Assembly (NCBI GenBank): GCA_045576355.1
Contig: JAZNGG010000038.1
Coordinates: 49,348-113,347, forward strand
DNA: 64,000 nt
Origin: Liminaster sp045576355
GTDB lineage: Bacteria; Bacteroidota; Bacteroidia; Bacteroidales; UBA3663
Direction of reading: 5' to 3'
The position numbers were made by a program, and so were the translations under genes. Under the pieces are notes generated by a model. It was given only the letters and a program-made list of their open reading frames with translations, was not told the origin of the DNA and did no database searches. This document shows, one piece after another, positions 25,941 to 35,203 of the stretch. Every line of letters begins with the position of its first letter. Position 1 is the stretch's first letter.

Positions 25941-28900
25941 ATGAAAAAACCTGTAAAAATTATAATTGCCTCTTTGAGTACTCTTTTAGGGGTTTTTCTG
26001 ATTTCGCTGGTTGTATCTCTTTGGTTTGTTTTTACTCCAAGCCGTCTAACACCTATCGTGCGAGACGTAGTCAAAAATAATCTGAAATGTCAAACCGAAG
26101 TGGGAGAAGTGGATCTTACTTTTTTTTCGACTTTCCCCGAGTTTGGGATTCGCCTTTCTGATATATTATTGGTCAACCCTAAGCAGGGTGCAGCCTCTGA
26201 CACATTGGCCTCTCTTAAAGAGTGTGTGGCGATCGTAGATGTTATGGCCTACCTGTCAGATAACTCGGTGATAGTTAAAAAACTATTGATTGATGAAGGC
26301 GTGGCATCTTTATACATATCTTCCGATAGTACCACCAATTTTGACATAGTTGAGCTTTCTGATACAAATGTGCAAGATGAGGATACGCTCTCTTCCTTCA
26401 GTTTGTCACAGATTGCTCTTCATGATATTTTGATCGATCGATTATCTCTCTCTTTTATCGATGAAGTGTCTCACATGAATATCTCTTTAGAAGATTGTGT
26501 CTTAAAACTCTCTTCTCAAAGTAATATGGTATCCATGCAGGGAGACGTTGCAGTCGATTTGTCTGCTGCCCATTTTGCTTTTGCATTAGAGGATTCTGTC
26601 GTCACGGCTGCAGAATTGACTAATATTTCTTTTGAGACTATTCTTCGCGGCAAAGAGTCTGCGCTCATATCAGAAGCATTACATTTAGAACTTGACAAAA
26701 TCGTGTATAACGATGCCGATTTATCGTTTGATTCAGATGATCTGATTATAGATTTTGGGCATATAAATATAGATTCGTTGGTTGCCCTTCGAGGATCGTT
26801 AGATTGTAGTGCTTCTATGAAAAATACGAGATTGCGGATGTCGGGAGCTCCCTCGATCGATCTCACTTTTGATGCAGTGAGATGGGGCGTGCCGCAATTT
26901 AATTGCGCCTCTGACGGAAGTCAGATAAAAACAGATTTGGCTTTTGATCGCATTTCGGTGAAAATGGACGATGAGACTTATGTTGATCGGCAGCCCTTGT
27001 CTTTCCATTTGGAGGCTTCATCCGATGCGGCATTTAAACACTTGACAGTCGATCCCGCAAGCACGATCTCTTATGCTGATCAGAAATTGCATTTTGCAGC
27101 TCAAGCAGATGTGCAGGATAGTCTTACGACCCGCTTAGATCTCTCTCTTGCCCTCGATAAGACCAAGTCAGAAGATCTGTGGAAATTATTACCCCCTTCG
27201 CTCCTGAAAGAGTTAGACTACCTGCAGATTGGGGGAGAGGTCGATCTGAAACTTGTGGCCGGGGTAACGTTGCATGACACAGATGTCACCATCCAATCTT
27301 TTGACTTAAAAACAGCATTAAGCCATGTCGCAGTCTCTATAGATGATGATGCATTATGTTATCAGGCTCCGGAAAACGAGGTGCATCTTTATTATCCCTC
27401 TACGAGGAAGCCCGGAGCTATCGAAAGTTGTATAGTGATACCGGAATTGAATTTTTCGATGTCAGACAGCATGAGTGTCAGTGCTAAGGCAAAAGATGTG
27501 GACATTGATATGCTGATCTCAGACAATGTCTTGACCGGGAGCACCTGGTTGCCTTACATCAGCAGTACGCTGAGCGTTGGCGATCTTTCGGCGGCTTTAG
27601 ACACCATGGATCTACGATCTAAAAACACGAAGGCCAAGGTGGGCATGACATTTGCACATGCACATGCCGAGCCGAAGTTTGCCCTTCAGTTTGCGGGAGA
27701 AGATTGTCACTTGGGTATGGGGAAAGCTATGCAGGCTGCTATTGGTGCACTCAAATTTAGGGGGAGGGTCGCTATCGATAGTAAGCAGGAAGATCTTTTA
27801 CTTCAATATAACCCTGCACTTGATGTTGAGTTGGAAAAAGGAGATATAGAAATTGGAGGCATGGCACATCCTTTGGAGATTGCCACCATAGACTTCAATT
27901 TCAATTTAGGTAAGTTTAAGATTCATGACAGTCAGTTGAAGATTGGCAATTCTGATTTCCGCCTCCAGGGAGAAATTGATAATTTGGGGAAATTCATCAA
28001 GAAAGAAGATCTTCTCTTAGGCCGACTCGATTTCACCTCATCCATGACCGATGTTTATCAGCTCATGGACATTGTCAATGGCTTTGGGGTGGAGGATTCC
28101 ACCGGTGTCGCCTCGTCTGCTGACCTGGCAGTGACCGATGCAGAGAGTGTGGCTGATGGTGGTGACACCATTCAGCAGGGCGATCCATTCATTGTCCCCA
28201 AGCGTGTCGATTTTGTCCTCAATACCCACATTGATAAGACGATGGTCGGTGAAAATGAGTTTTCTGATTTGGGAGGCACTTTAACCATTAAAGACGGAGT
28301 CCTTGTGCTCGAGGAGATGGGCTTTTCCAGCAAAGCTGCCCGGATGCAACTGACTGCACTTTATAGATCAGACTTAAGAGATCATCTCTTTGCCGGCATC
28401 AACTTCCACCTCCTGGACATAGAGATTGCAGACTTGATTAAGATGATACCGGAAGTTGACACGATCATACCGATGCTTAGTGATTTTGAGGGCAAGGCAC
28501 AATTTCATCTGGCAGCCGAAACCAACATGAAAGCCAATTATGATCTAAAACTCTCCACCCTGAAAGCCGTTGCTGCGATTGAGGGCAAAGATTTGGTGCT
28601 GCTCGACAGTGAGACGTTTTCTACCATAGCCAAGTATTGTATGTTTGACAAGAAATCTAAAAATCTTGTCGATTCAATATCTGTCGAGATGGCTGTCGCC
28701 CGACGCAAAGCGACTATCTATCCTTTCCTGATATCCATGGATAAATATCAGGCGGTAGTCTCCGGCACCCATAACATCACCGGAGATATGGGCTTCAACT
28801 ATAACGTCAGCATCACTGACTGGCCCTTGCCCGGTATTCGTCCGGGAGTGGATGTAAATGGAGATCTTAATGACCTATCATTTAAGCTCTTAAGCAAAGG

Positions 28901-29009
28901 AAAATATGCACATCTTTATCGTCCAGAGAAACGTAATTTGAGTCAAAGCAAAACATTGGAATTAAAGACCATGATACAAACAGCGCTCAAGAGAACCGTT
29001 AAGGAATAA
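25941..29009 (+). CDS. AsmA-family envelope protein
   Basis: A protein of 1022 residues with one N-terminal membrane anchor (about 7-32) and a long periplasmic beta-rich region. The start (LTPIVRDVVKNNLKCQTEVGEVDLTFFSTFPEFGIRL) is the AsmA N-terminal domain, and the C-terminal 200 residues resemble the AsmA_2 region (AHLYRPEKRNL near the end). AsmA-like proteins are repeat-beta-groove proteins thought to carry phospholipids between membranes. It is 76 bp after the lipoprotein gene and upstream of glyA. The gene is intact; the exact paralogue is undetermined. Confidence 0.85.
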   Translation: MKKPVKIIIASLSTLLGVFLISLVVSLWFVFTPSRLTPIVRDVVKNNLKCQTEVGEVDLTFFSTFPEFGIRLSDILLVNPKQGAASDTLASLKECVAIVDVMAYLSDNSVIVKKLLIDEGVASLYISSDSTTNFDIVELSDTNVQDEDTLSSFSLSQIALHDILIDRLSLSFIDEVSHMNISLEDCVLKLSSQSNMVSMQGDVAVDLSAAHFAFALEDSVVTAAELTNISFETILRGKESALISEALHLELDKIVYNDADLSFDSDDLIIDFGHINIDSLVALRGSLDCSASMKNTRLRMSGAPSIDLTFDAVRWGVPQFNCASDGSQIKTDLAFDRISVKMDDETYVDRQPLSFHLEASSDAAFKHLTVDPASTISYADQKLHFAAQADVQDSLTTRLDLSLALDKTKSEDLWKLLPPSLLKELDYLQIGGEVDLKLVAGVTLHDTDVTIQSFDLKTALSHVAVSIDDDALCYQAPENEVHLYYPSTRKPGAIESCIVIPELNFSMSDSMSVSAKAKDVDIDMLISDNVLTGSTWLPYISSTLSVGDLSAALDTMDLRSKNTKAKVGMTFAHAHAEPKFALQFAGEDCHLGMGKAMQAAIGALKFRGRVAIDSKQEDLLLQYNPALDVELEKGDIEIGGMAHPLEIATIDFNFNLGKFKIHDSQLKIGNSDFRLQGEIDNLGKFIKKEDLLLGRLDFTSSMTDVYQLMDIVNGFGVEDSTGVASSADLAVTDAESVADGGDTIQQGDPFIVPKRVDFVLNTHIDKTMVGENEFSDLGGTLTIKDGVLVLEEMGFSSKAARMQLTALYRSDLRDHLFAGINFHLLDIEIADLIKMIPEVDTIIPMLSDFEGKAQFHLAAETNMKANYDLKLSTLKAVAAIEGKDLVLLDSETFSTIAKYCMFDKKSKNLVDSISVEMAVARRKATIYPFLISMDKYQAVVSGTHNITGDMGFNYNVSITDWPLPGIRPGVDVNGDLNDLSFKLLSKGKYAHLYRPEKRNLSQSKTLELKTMIQTALKRTVKE

Positions 29010-29067
29010 ATAAAAAAAAGAGAGAAAGAATATAGCTTTACATTAATACATATTAATAATTTATTTT

Positions 29068-30348
29068 ATGAAAAAAGATCCGATTGTGTTTGGTCTGATT
29101 GACGAAGAACGTCAGCGTCAAATGAAAGGTATTGAATTGATTGCGTCTGAAAATTTTGTTAGTGATCAAGTGATGGCAGCCATGGGGTCTGTATTGACCA
29201 ATAAGTATGCAGAGGGCTATCCCGGCAAGCGCTATTATGGAGGATGCGAAGTCGTGGACAAAGTCGAAACACTGGCTATTGAGCGCCTCAAGCAGCTATT
29301 TGGTGCCTGCTGGGCCAATGTGCAGCCCCACTCTGGAGCACAAGCCAACCAGGCTGTTTTAGCAGCCATCCTGGAGCCGGGAGACACATTTATGGGACTC
29401 AATTTGGCACATGGCGGTCACCTCTCACACGGGTCTTCAGTCAACTCCTCCGGATTGCTTTATCACCCTGTTGCCTATAATCTGAATGAGCAGACCGGTC
29501 GTGTCGATTATGATGAGATGGAGCGATTGGCACAAGAGTGTCAGCCCAAACTTATCATCGGTGGGGGATCTGCCTATAGCCGAGAGTGGGATTATAAGAG
29601 GATGCGCGCCATCGCCGACAGTGTCGGTGCCATCTTGTTGATCGACATGGCCCACCCGGCAGGATTGATTGCAGCAGGATTGCTCGATAACCCCCTCAAC
29701 TATGCCCATATAGTTACCTCTACGACTCACAAGACCCTCCGCGGCCCTCGTGGCGGTGTAATCATGATGAAGAGTGATTTCCCCAATCCGAAAGGCATTA
29801 AGACCCCAAAAGGTGAGATTAAAATGATGTCAGCCTGTTTGGATTCGTCTGTTTTCCCCGGCACACAGGGAGGCCCCTTAGAGCATGTGATTGCTGCCAA
29901 AGCTGTCGCCTTTGGAGAAGCTCTCCAGCCTGAATTTAAGGCTTATCAGCAGCAGGTGCAAAAAAATGCTGCTGCACTGGCCGAAGCCTTGGTAAAAAGA
30001 GGTTTTAACATTGTCTCAGGAGGAACAGATAACCACTCGATGCTTGTCGATCTGCGCAGCAAATATCCCGACCTGACCGGCAAAGTGGCTGAAAAGGCAT
30101 TGGTAGCAGCCGACATCACCTGCAATAAAAACATGGTTCCCTTCGACTCGAGATCTGCATTCCAGACCTCCGGCATCCGACTCGGCACACCGGCGATTAC
30201 GACGCGTGGTGCCAAAGAAGAACTGATGGAGACCATTGCCGGATTTATCGAGCAAGTCCTTAATGCACCCGAAGACCAGCAAGTCATTGCCGATGTCCGT
30301 GCTCAGGTAAATGCCATTATGGCAGATTACCCACTCTTCGCATATTAA
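29068..30348 (+). CDS. glyA: serine hydroxymethyltransferase
   Basis: A PLP enzyme that interconverts serine and glycine and charges tetrahydrofolate with a one-carbon unit. The N-terminal GIELIASENFVSDQVMAAMGS, NKYAEGYPGKRYYGG, and the PLP lysine motif TSTTHKTLRGPRGG (Lys near 222) are clear. The length of 426 residues is standard. It stands alone, 58 bp after the AsmA-like gene and followed by a strong terminator at 30376-30406. Confidence 0.98.
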   Translation: MKKDPIVFGLIDEERQRQMKGIELIASENFVSDQVMAAMGSVLTNKYAEGYPGKRYYGGCEVVDKVETLAIERLKQLFGACWANVQPHSGAQANQAVLAAILEPGDTFMGLNLAHGGHLSHGSSVNSSGLLYHPVAYNLNEQTGRVDYDEMERLAQECQPKLIIGGGSAYSREWDYKRMRAIADSVGAILLIDMAHPAGLIAAGLLDNPLNYAHIVTSTTHKTLRGPRGGVIMMKSDFPNPKGIKTPKGEIKMMSACLDSSVFPGTQGGPLEHVIAAKAVAFGEALQPEFKAYQQQVQKNAAALAEALVKRGFNIVSGGTDNHSMLVDLRSKYPDLTGKVAEKALVAADITCNKNMVPFDSRSAFQTSGIRLGTPAITTRGAKEELMETIAGFIEQVLNAPEDQQVIADVRAQVNAIMADYPLFAY

Positions 30349-30375
30349 GACATCTCGTCCTCAAAATAATGACTG

Positions 30376-30406
30376 ATACGGGTAGCACGTGCTATCCGTA
30401 TTTTTT
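30376..30406 (+). terminator. glyA intrinsic terminator
   Basis: ATACGGGTAGCA pairs with TGCTATCCGTAT and is followed by six Ts. It is in the 323-bp gap before pckA; the remainder of the gap holds only the pckA promoter and leader. Confidence 0.8.
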
Positions 30407-30566
30407 CATATCCGATGCTTTCAGGAAGATCAAAAAACTATCTGCTCGACCGGAAAAACATCGTTTAATAGCCAATATGAAAAGTTAAGATGTCATTTTT
30501 TCTTTGAAAATATTCCATCGTCTAAAATTGTGACTGGTAGATATTTGTTATAATCAAATAAATATG

Positions 30567-30574
30567 TAAATTTG
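30567..30574 (+). promoter_or_regulatory. -7 box upstream of pckA
   Basis: TAAATTTG matches TAnnTTTG; a TTG about 20 nt upstream fits the -33 element. The leader to the ATG at 30672 is about 90 nt. Confidence 0.6.
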
Positions 30575-30671
30575 CGCGGTTTAAAATGTGTGGCGTTTAA
30601 AGACGAAAATTTGGATGCTCATTATTTCGACCCGACAAAGAAATTCTTTAACCAAATTAAAATTATACAAA

Positions 30672-32270
30672 ATGGCTATCGATTTAAGTAAGTACGGTAT
30701 TACAGGTGTTACCGAAATCGTTCACAACCCCTCTTACGAAACTCTCTTTGCAGAGGAAACTAAGACTTGTCTTGAAGGTTACGAAAAAGGTCAGGAGACC
30801 GAACTTGGTGCAGTCAACGTTATGACCGGCATCTACACCGGACGCTCTCCTAAGGACAAATTTATTGTCATGGATGCAAATTCCAAGGATACAGTTTGGT
30901 GGACTTCTGATGATTATAAGAATGACAACAAACCACTTTCAGAGGAATCTTGGGCAGCACTCAAAGAGATCGCTAAAAATGAGCTTTCCGGCAAAAAACT
31001 CTATGTCGTAGATTGCTTCTGCGGTGCAAACAAAGATACACGCATGTCAGTACGCTTCATCATGGAAGTGGCATGGCAGGCTCACTTTGTGACCAACATG
31101 TTTATCCAGCCCACAGCAGAGGAGTTGGCTGCTTTTGAGCCTGACTTCATCGTTTACAATGCTTCTAAAGCTAAAGTAGAAAATTGGAAGGAACTCGGCA
31201 TCAACTCTGAGACTTGTGTAGCATTTAACATCACAAGCCGTGAGCAGGTGATCATCAACACATGGTATGGTGGTGAAATGAAGAAAGGTATGTTCTCTAT
31301 GATGAACTACTACTTGCCACTTCAGGGCATTGCTTCCATGCACTGCTCTGCCAATACCAATGAAAAAGGTGAGACAGCTATTTTCTTTGGCCTTTCCGGC
31401 ACAGGTAAGACCACACTTTCCACAGATCCTAAACGCCAGTTGATCGGTGACGATGAGCATGGCTGGGATGACAACGGAGTGTTTAACTTTGAAGGCGGTT
31501 GCTACGCCAAGGTTATCAAGCTCGACAAGGAATCTGAGCCGGACATCTATAACGCCATCAAGCGTAACGCCCTTTTGGAGAACGTTACCGTAGATGCCGA
31601 TGGTAAGATCGACTTTGATGATAAGAGCGTGACAGAGAACACTCGTGTTTCTTATCCGATTAATCACATTAAGAACATCGTTAAGCCTATCTCTGCTGCA
31701 CCGGCTGCCAAGAATGTCATCTTCCTCTCTGCTGATGCCTTTGGTGTTCTTCCTCCTGTTTCTATTTTGACTCCTGAGCAGACTAAATATTACTTCCTCT
31801 CTGGTTTCACTGCAAAGTTGGCAGGTACAGAGCGTGGCATTACTGAGCCTACTCCTACATTCTCTGCTTGCTTCGGTCAGGCATTCCTCGAGTTGCATCC
31901 TACAAAGTATGCAGAGGAGCTTGTTAAGCGTATGGAGAAGAGTGGTGCTAAGGCATATCTCGTAAATACCGGATGGAATGGTAGCGGCAAGCGTATCTCT
32001 ATTCGTGACACTCGTGGCATCATTGATGCCATCCTTGATGGAGCCATCCTTTCTGCACCTACTAAAAACATTCCGATTTTCAACTTTGAAGTTCCGACAG
32101 AGCTTCCTGGAGTTGATCCGAACATTCTCGATCCACGTGACACTTATGCAGATGCTGCTCAGTGGGAAGAGAAGGCTAAAGATCTTGCCGGCCGCTTCAT
32201 CAAGAACTTTGGCAAATACACCACCAATGCTGCCGGTGAGGCACTTGTCTCTGCAGGTCCTCAACTTTAA
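30672..32270 (+). CDS. pckA: phosphoenolpyruvate carboxykinase (ATP)
   Basis: Interconverts oxaloacetate and phosphoenolpyruvate with ATP/ADP; in gut Bacteroidales it often runs towards CO2 fixation in the succinate pathway. The start MAIDLSKYGITGVTEIVHNP at 30672 is the family N terminus; an in-frame ATG at 30588 would add 28 unrelated residues. The P-loop GLSGTGKTTLS is near 240-250, with the metal-site segment LIGDDEHGWDDNGVFNFEGGC (in part) after it. The length of 532 residues is typical. It is monocistronic, with a terminator at 32325-32364. Confidence 0.97.
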   Translation: MAIDLSKYGITGVTEIVHNPSYETLFAEETKTCLEGYEKGQETELGAVNVMTGIYTGRSPKDKFIVMDANSKDTVWWTSDDYKNDNKPLSEESWAALKEIAKNELSGKKLYVVDCFCGANKDTRMSVRFIMEVAWQAHFVTNMFIQPTAEELAAFEPDFIVYNASKAKVENWKELGINSETCVAFNITSREQVIINTWYGGEMKKGMFSMMNYYLPLQGIASMHCSANTNEKGETAIFFGLSGTGKTTLSTDPKRQLIGDDEHGWDDNGVFNFEGGCYAKVIKLDKESEPDIYNAIKRNALLENVTVDADGKIDFDDKSVTENTRVSYPINHIKNIVKPISAAPAAKNVIFLSADAFGVLPPVSILTPEQTKYYFLSGFTAKLAGTERGITEPTPTFSACFGQAFLELHPTKYAEELVKRMEKSGAKAYLVNTGWNGSGKRISIRDTRGIIDAILDGAILSAPTKNIPIFNFEVPTELPGVDPNILDPRDTYADAAQWEEKAKDLAGRFIKNFGKYTTNAAGEALVSAGPQL

Positions 32271-32324
32271 CATGAGTAGCTCTGTCTCTCCCTAAACACA
32301 GAGACAGCGATCTATATCTCATTC

Positions 32325-32364
32325 ATTAGGCTGTGTCGAAATGCAAATCTCGACGCAGCCTAAT
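32325..32364 (+). terminator. pckA terminator hairpin
   Basis: ATTAGGCTGTGTCGA (32325-32339) pairs with TCGACGCAGCCTAAT (32350-32364), 14 of 15 positions, then TTCTGTTT. A smaller hairpin CTGTCTCT/AGAGACAG lies just upstream (32282-32307). Confidence 0.6.
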
Positions 32365-32649
32365 TTCTGTTTATTCCTATCTCTTATAAATGAATGAAAA
32401 GATGACGATTATTTAAAGGGATTGAAATTGTTTTTTAGTGTGTCTCCTTGTTAAGTAAGTAAATCAAATTTTTTTGATGTCTCATTATGTTGTGTTGATA
32501 ATAAATTTTGTTTTATTAACGAAAAGTTGTAATCTGTATTTACCATTTTTATTGCAGAAATTAACACTCATAAATACTCTCCAAAATTGTCTCTATTTGT
32601 TATTATAACTATTAATACTCTATTACAGTAAGGAGTATCGTTTTAAGCA

Positions 32650-32759
32650 CAGCGCGCTGTATCAGCTTACACAGCACGCTGTGTCGCCTATCGTAGCGCG
32701 CTGTGTTACCTGATGCAGCGTCCTGTGTTACCTGATGCAGCGTGCTGTGTTTTATGTTT
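32650..32759. repeat. array of five palindromic units at a 22-bp period (array A)
   Basis: Ten-base cores of the type CAGCACGCTG occur at 32650, 32672, 32694, 32716 and 32738, each exactly 22 nt apart. Variants are CAGCGCGCTG, CAGCACGCTG, TAGCGCGCTG, CAGCGTCCTG and CAGCGTGCTG; four are followed by TGTGT or similar, so the palindrome extends to CACAGC-AC-GCTGTG. The array is in a non-coding gap of 1029 bp. An array with the same cores and period is at 63613. Confidence 0.85.
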
Positions 32760-32803
32760 TACCGCACTAAACTAAAAATTAATCCTGATTAGGGGTAATA
32801 TAA

Positions 32804-32961
32804 TGAGCGAGGAAAGTATCCTGACGATACATTTCCTCGCTATAATTGTTTCTAACAATTTTTCTATTAATCAACTATGGCTGTTAGTATTGGCCATAAC
32901 TAGGATAGTGCTATCAGACATAGAGGACATACCTCTAAATCTTCAACCCTACAACCTAAAC
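32804..32961 (-). ncRNA. predicted structured small RNA of about 155 nt
   Basis: A strong promoter (32966-32973, with a matching TTGACA) points into a minus-strand segment with no long ORF but successive hairpins: GAGG/CCTC, GATAG/CTATC, TATGGC/GCCATA and AATTGTT/AACAATT. It ends in a stem with AGCGAGGAAA at one foot and TTTCCTCGCT at the other (32804-32845). A 19-codon ORF (32930 to 32871) is contained and might be a leader peptide. The RNA is a prediction; I cannot match it to a named family. The plus-strand frame across this region (32803-33030) is not credible as a gene. Confidence 0.5.
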
Positions 32962-32965
32962 ACTG

Positions 32966-32973
32966 CAAAGATA
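32966..32973 (-). promoter_or_regulatory. promoter of the predicted small RNA
   Basis: TATCTTTG on the minus strand with TTGACA upstream; the TTG and the -7 box are separated by 20 nt, the best -33/-7 pair seen in the window. Confidence 0.65.
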
Positions 32974-33141
32974 CAACATTCGGAAGCCGATGTCAAGAGG
33001 GGCAAACTCCAATGTCTTAAAATTCCTTAACAATGCCCGTGAATGCTTATGCTGTATTCAAAGATGAATGTCGTCGCAGCTCGGCATTGAATGAATATGA
33101 GAATTACTAACCCCTTAACATAATTAGGGTCTCCGAGTTGC

Positions 33142-33242
33142 ACTCACCCAGACATCGCCATTCTCCTATCATTGTAGTAAATTAAGTTATTGCTTCTAAA
33201 AGCAATAAAATTAAGTAAATGGAGAGCGATGACGGGGTGAGT
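33142..33242. other. rod-like inverted repeat of about 100 nt
   Basis: ACTCACCC and GGGTGAGT close the structure; CATCGC/GCGATG, TCTCC/GGAGA, TTAA/TTAA and TTATTGCTT/AAGCAATAA (33187-33208) continue it inward with small internal loops. It lies just beyond the stop of the RNA methyltransferase gene (minus strand). It may be a terminator, part of a longer structured RNA, or a small mobile element; no target duplication was seen. Confidence 0.45.
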
Positions 33243-33299
33243 TTTATTGTCGGCACAAAGCGTAGATTATAGGGACTTTATATTGAGTAGGAGAATAGA

Positions 33300-34100
33300 T
33301 TATTCTTTTCTCAGCTCCCAAAATGCGATGGCAGAAGCTGCAGCTACGTTTAGGGAGTCAACGCAGTGATGCATCGGTATGGTTATGACATAATCGGCAT
33401 CGGTTATAACGCTATCCGGCAGTCCGTCACCTTCGGTACCCATGATTATGGAGAGTTTTTCCTCGTTTTTGAGGAGCGGTGAATGGATCGGTGTGGTGTT
33501 ATGAGTCAGTGCCATGGCAGCCGTTTTAAACCCAGCCGATTTAAGATCCCGGATGGGATCGTCGATCCATGTCCAGGGAATCAGAAATACAGATCCCATC
33601 GAGACGCGTATGGCTCTCCGATTGAGAGGGTCACAGCTACGGCGTGTGAGGAGTACGGCATCGATGCCTAAGGCTGCTGCCGAGCGGAAAATGGCGCCAA
33701 CATTGGTCGCATCTACCACACCCTCTAATACGACCACCCGATGGGCGTCATGAAGAATCGCATCGAGCGGTTTGGGCTCCGGTCTGCGCATTGCACAGAG
33801 TACTCCGCGTGTCAGGGTGTAGCCGGTGAGTGAGGATAGGATTTCTCTGTCACCCGTGTAAATCGGGATGTCTCCACATCTGCTTATGATGTCTGCTGCA
33901 TCTCCTGTGATGTGTTTTTCCTCACACAGCAGAGCCAGTGGTGTATAGCCTTGCTCTAATGCCACAAGGATTACTTTGGGACTTTCGGCGATGAATATCG
34001 ATTTGCTCCGGTCTATTTTGCTGCGTATCTGAGCCTCAGTAAGGGTGCTGAATATTTCTACACCCGGATGTGACAGGGTTGAAATTTTAATTATGGGCAT
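33300..34100 (-). CDS. TrmH/SpoU family RNA 2'-O-methyltransferase
   Basis: A SPOUT-fold methyltransferase of 266 residues. Motif 1 is NVGAIFRSAAALG, motif 2 IIMGTEGDGLP and motif 3 IPMHHCVDSLNVAAASAIAFWE (in part), which form the knotted SAM site. The N-terminal about 95 residues form a substrate-binding domain. The likely target is tRNA or rRNA, but the specific nucleotide cannot be told. It lies 62 bp downstream of btuC on the same strand and may be read with the B12 operon, though functionally unrelated. Confidence 0.9.
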   Translation of the reverse strand: MPIIKISTLSHPGVEIFSTLTEAQIRSKIDRSKSIFIAESPKVILVALEQGYTPLALLCEEKHITGDAADIISRCGDIPIYTGDREILSSLTGYTLTRGVLCAMRRPEPKPLDAILHDAHRVVVLEGVVDATNVGAIFRSAAALGIDAVLLTRRSCDPLNRRAIRVSMGSVFLIPWTWIDDPIRDLKSAGFKTAAMALTHNTTPIHSPLLKNEEKLSIIMGTEGDGLPDSVITDADYVITIPMHHCVDSLNVAAASAIAFWELRKE

Positions 34101-34162
34101 GTCTGTATATTTTTGGGCTTTAGTAATGGTCGCTTTATAAGATGATGAGATAATTTTTTCGA

Positions 34163-35203
34163 TTATTTCTTTCTCAATATGACATAGATAACTATCGGTA
34201 TGCCGATGATGGGAGTTAGGGCATTGATGGGGAGAAGTCTGCCGTCTGAGGGGAGGGTGCTCATAAAGAGACAGAGGAGTGCGATGGTAGCCCCAGATAA
34301 TGCGGTGAGTGGAAGGAGATGACGGTGGTCATCGGTGCGGCTGAAGAGGCGTGCTATGTGGGGTGTGGCGAGCCCAATGAAGGAGATGGGTCCGCAATGG
34401 GCTGTGGTGATGGCGGTCAGTGTGCCGGTGATAACTAAAATCAGCGTTTTCGTGCGGGTGAGTCGGATCCCTAAGTTTTTAGAGTACTCTTCGCCTAACA
34501 TCCAGGCATTAAGCGGCTTGATCAGCCACAGGGTGGCGATGATGCCTCCGCAGATCAGCACCGAGTAGGTGGGTATCTGCTGCAGGATGACGCTCGAAAA
34601 GTCCCCCATGCCCCACAGGAGCAGCGAGTGGGCACTTTCGCTCTCGGCATAATAGTGGAGTATGGTTATTACGGCATCGGCCATGTAGCTTATGAGCAGT
34701 CCGATGACGAGTAGGGTGATGGGGTGGGTCTTGTAGCTCAAAGCAACGAGCAGGGAGAGTACCAGCCCTGCTCCTAAGACTGCGGCGAGTGTGGGAGAGA
34801 GGGTAGTGATCGTCTCGGTGATCAGAGAGGGTATGAGGTCGGCCTTGAGGGAGATCGGGAATAAGGTGGTCAATGCTACGGCAAGATGGGCCCCGGAGGT
34901 GATGCCTAAGGTCGATGGTCCAGCGAGGGGATTGCGAAAAAAACTTTGCAGCAGCAGTCCGCAGATGCTGATGGCTGCTCCTGTCAGTGTGGCTGTTATG
35001 GCACCGGGGAGGCGTGCGTGGAGGATGATGTATCGCCAGGTCTCCCATTGGGCATGTGGCTCATGAGGATCGTGCGAGAGGGGGTTAAGGATGTCACAGA
35101 CCGCCTCCGGGGGGATGCTGACAGAGCCATGCAGGAGGTTGGCTCCCAGCAGGGCGAACAGGGCAAGTGTCAGTGCAGGATAGAGGGTAAGAAGATGTCT
35201 CAT
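34163..35203 (-). CDS. btuC: cobalamin ABC transporter permease (FecCD family)
   Basis: An inner-membrane permease of 346 residues with about ten helices. The start at 35203 (MRHLLTLYPALTLALFALL) gives a normal FecCD length; a frame opening at 35263 adds a non-hydrophobic leader. Conserved blocks: LPGAITATLTGAAISICGLLLQ (in part), FFRNPLAGPSTLGITSGA, and the C-terminal GPISFIGLATPHIARL, which contacts the ATPase. The role in cobalamin import follows from the riboswitch and btuB upstream. No ATPase gene is adjacent. The spacer before it contains 8-nt repeats related to GTTGAGGG. Confidence 0.88.
   Translation of the reverse strand: MRHLLTLYPALTLALFALLGANLLHGSVSIPPEAVCDILNPLSHDPHEPHAQWETWRYIILHARLPGAITATLTGAAISICGLLLQSFFRNPLAGPSTLGITSGAHLAVALTTLFPISLKADLIPSLITETITTLSPTLAAVLGAGLVLSLLVALSYKTHPITLLVIGLLISYMADAVITILHYYAESESAHSLLLWGMGDFSSVILQQIPTYSVLICGGIIATLWLIKPLNAWMLGEEYSKNLGIRLTRTKTLILVITGTLTAITTAHCGPISFIGLATPHIARLFSRTDDHRHLLPLTALSGATIALLCLFMSTLPSDGRLLPINALTPIIGIPIVIYVILRKK

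Noticed and set aside
30588..30671. Upstream start for pckA
   Set aside because: The added 28 residues are not family-like, and the promoter leader and conserved N terminus support 30672.
31047..32273. 408-codon open frame antisense to pckA
   Set aside because: It is the reverse-strand shadow of a highly expressed conserved gene with strong codon bias; the translation has no recognisable domain and no promoter box.
32650..32759. CRISPR array
   Set aside because: The period of 22 nt is too short for repeat plus spacer, units are palindromic and degenerate, and no cas genes adjoin it.
32803..33030. 75-codon plus-strand frame in the non-coding gap
   Set aside because: It begins inside the AGCGAGGA hairpin and runs over the predicted minus-strand promoter; composition is not protein-like.
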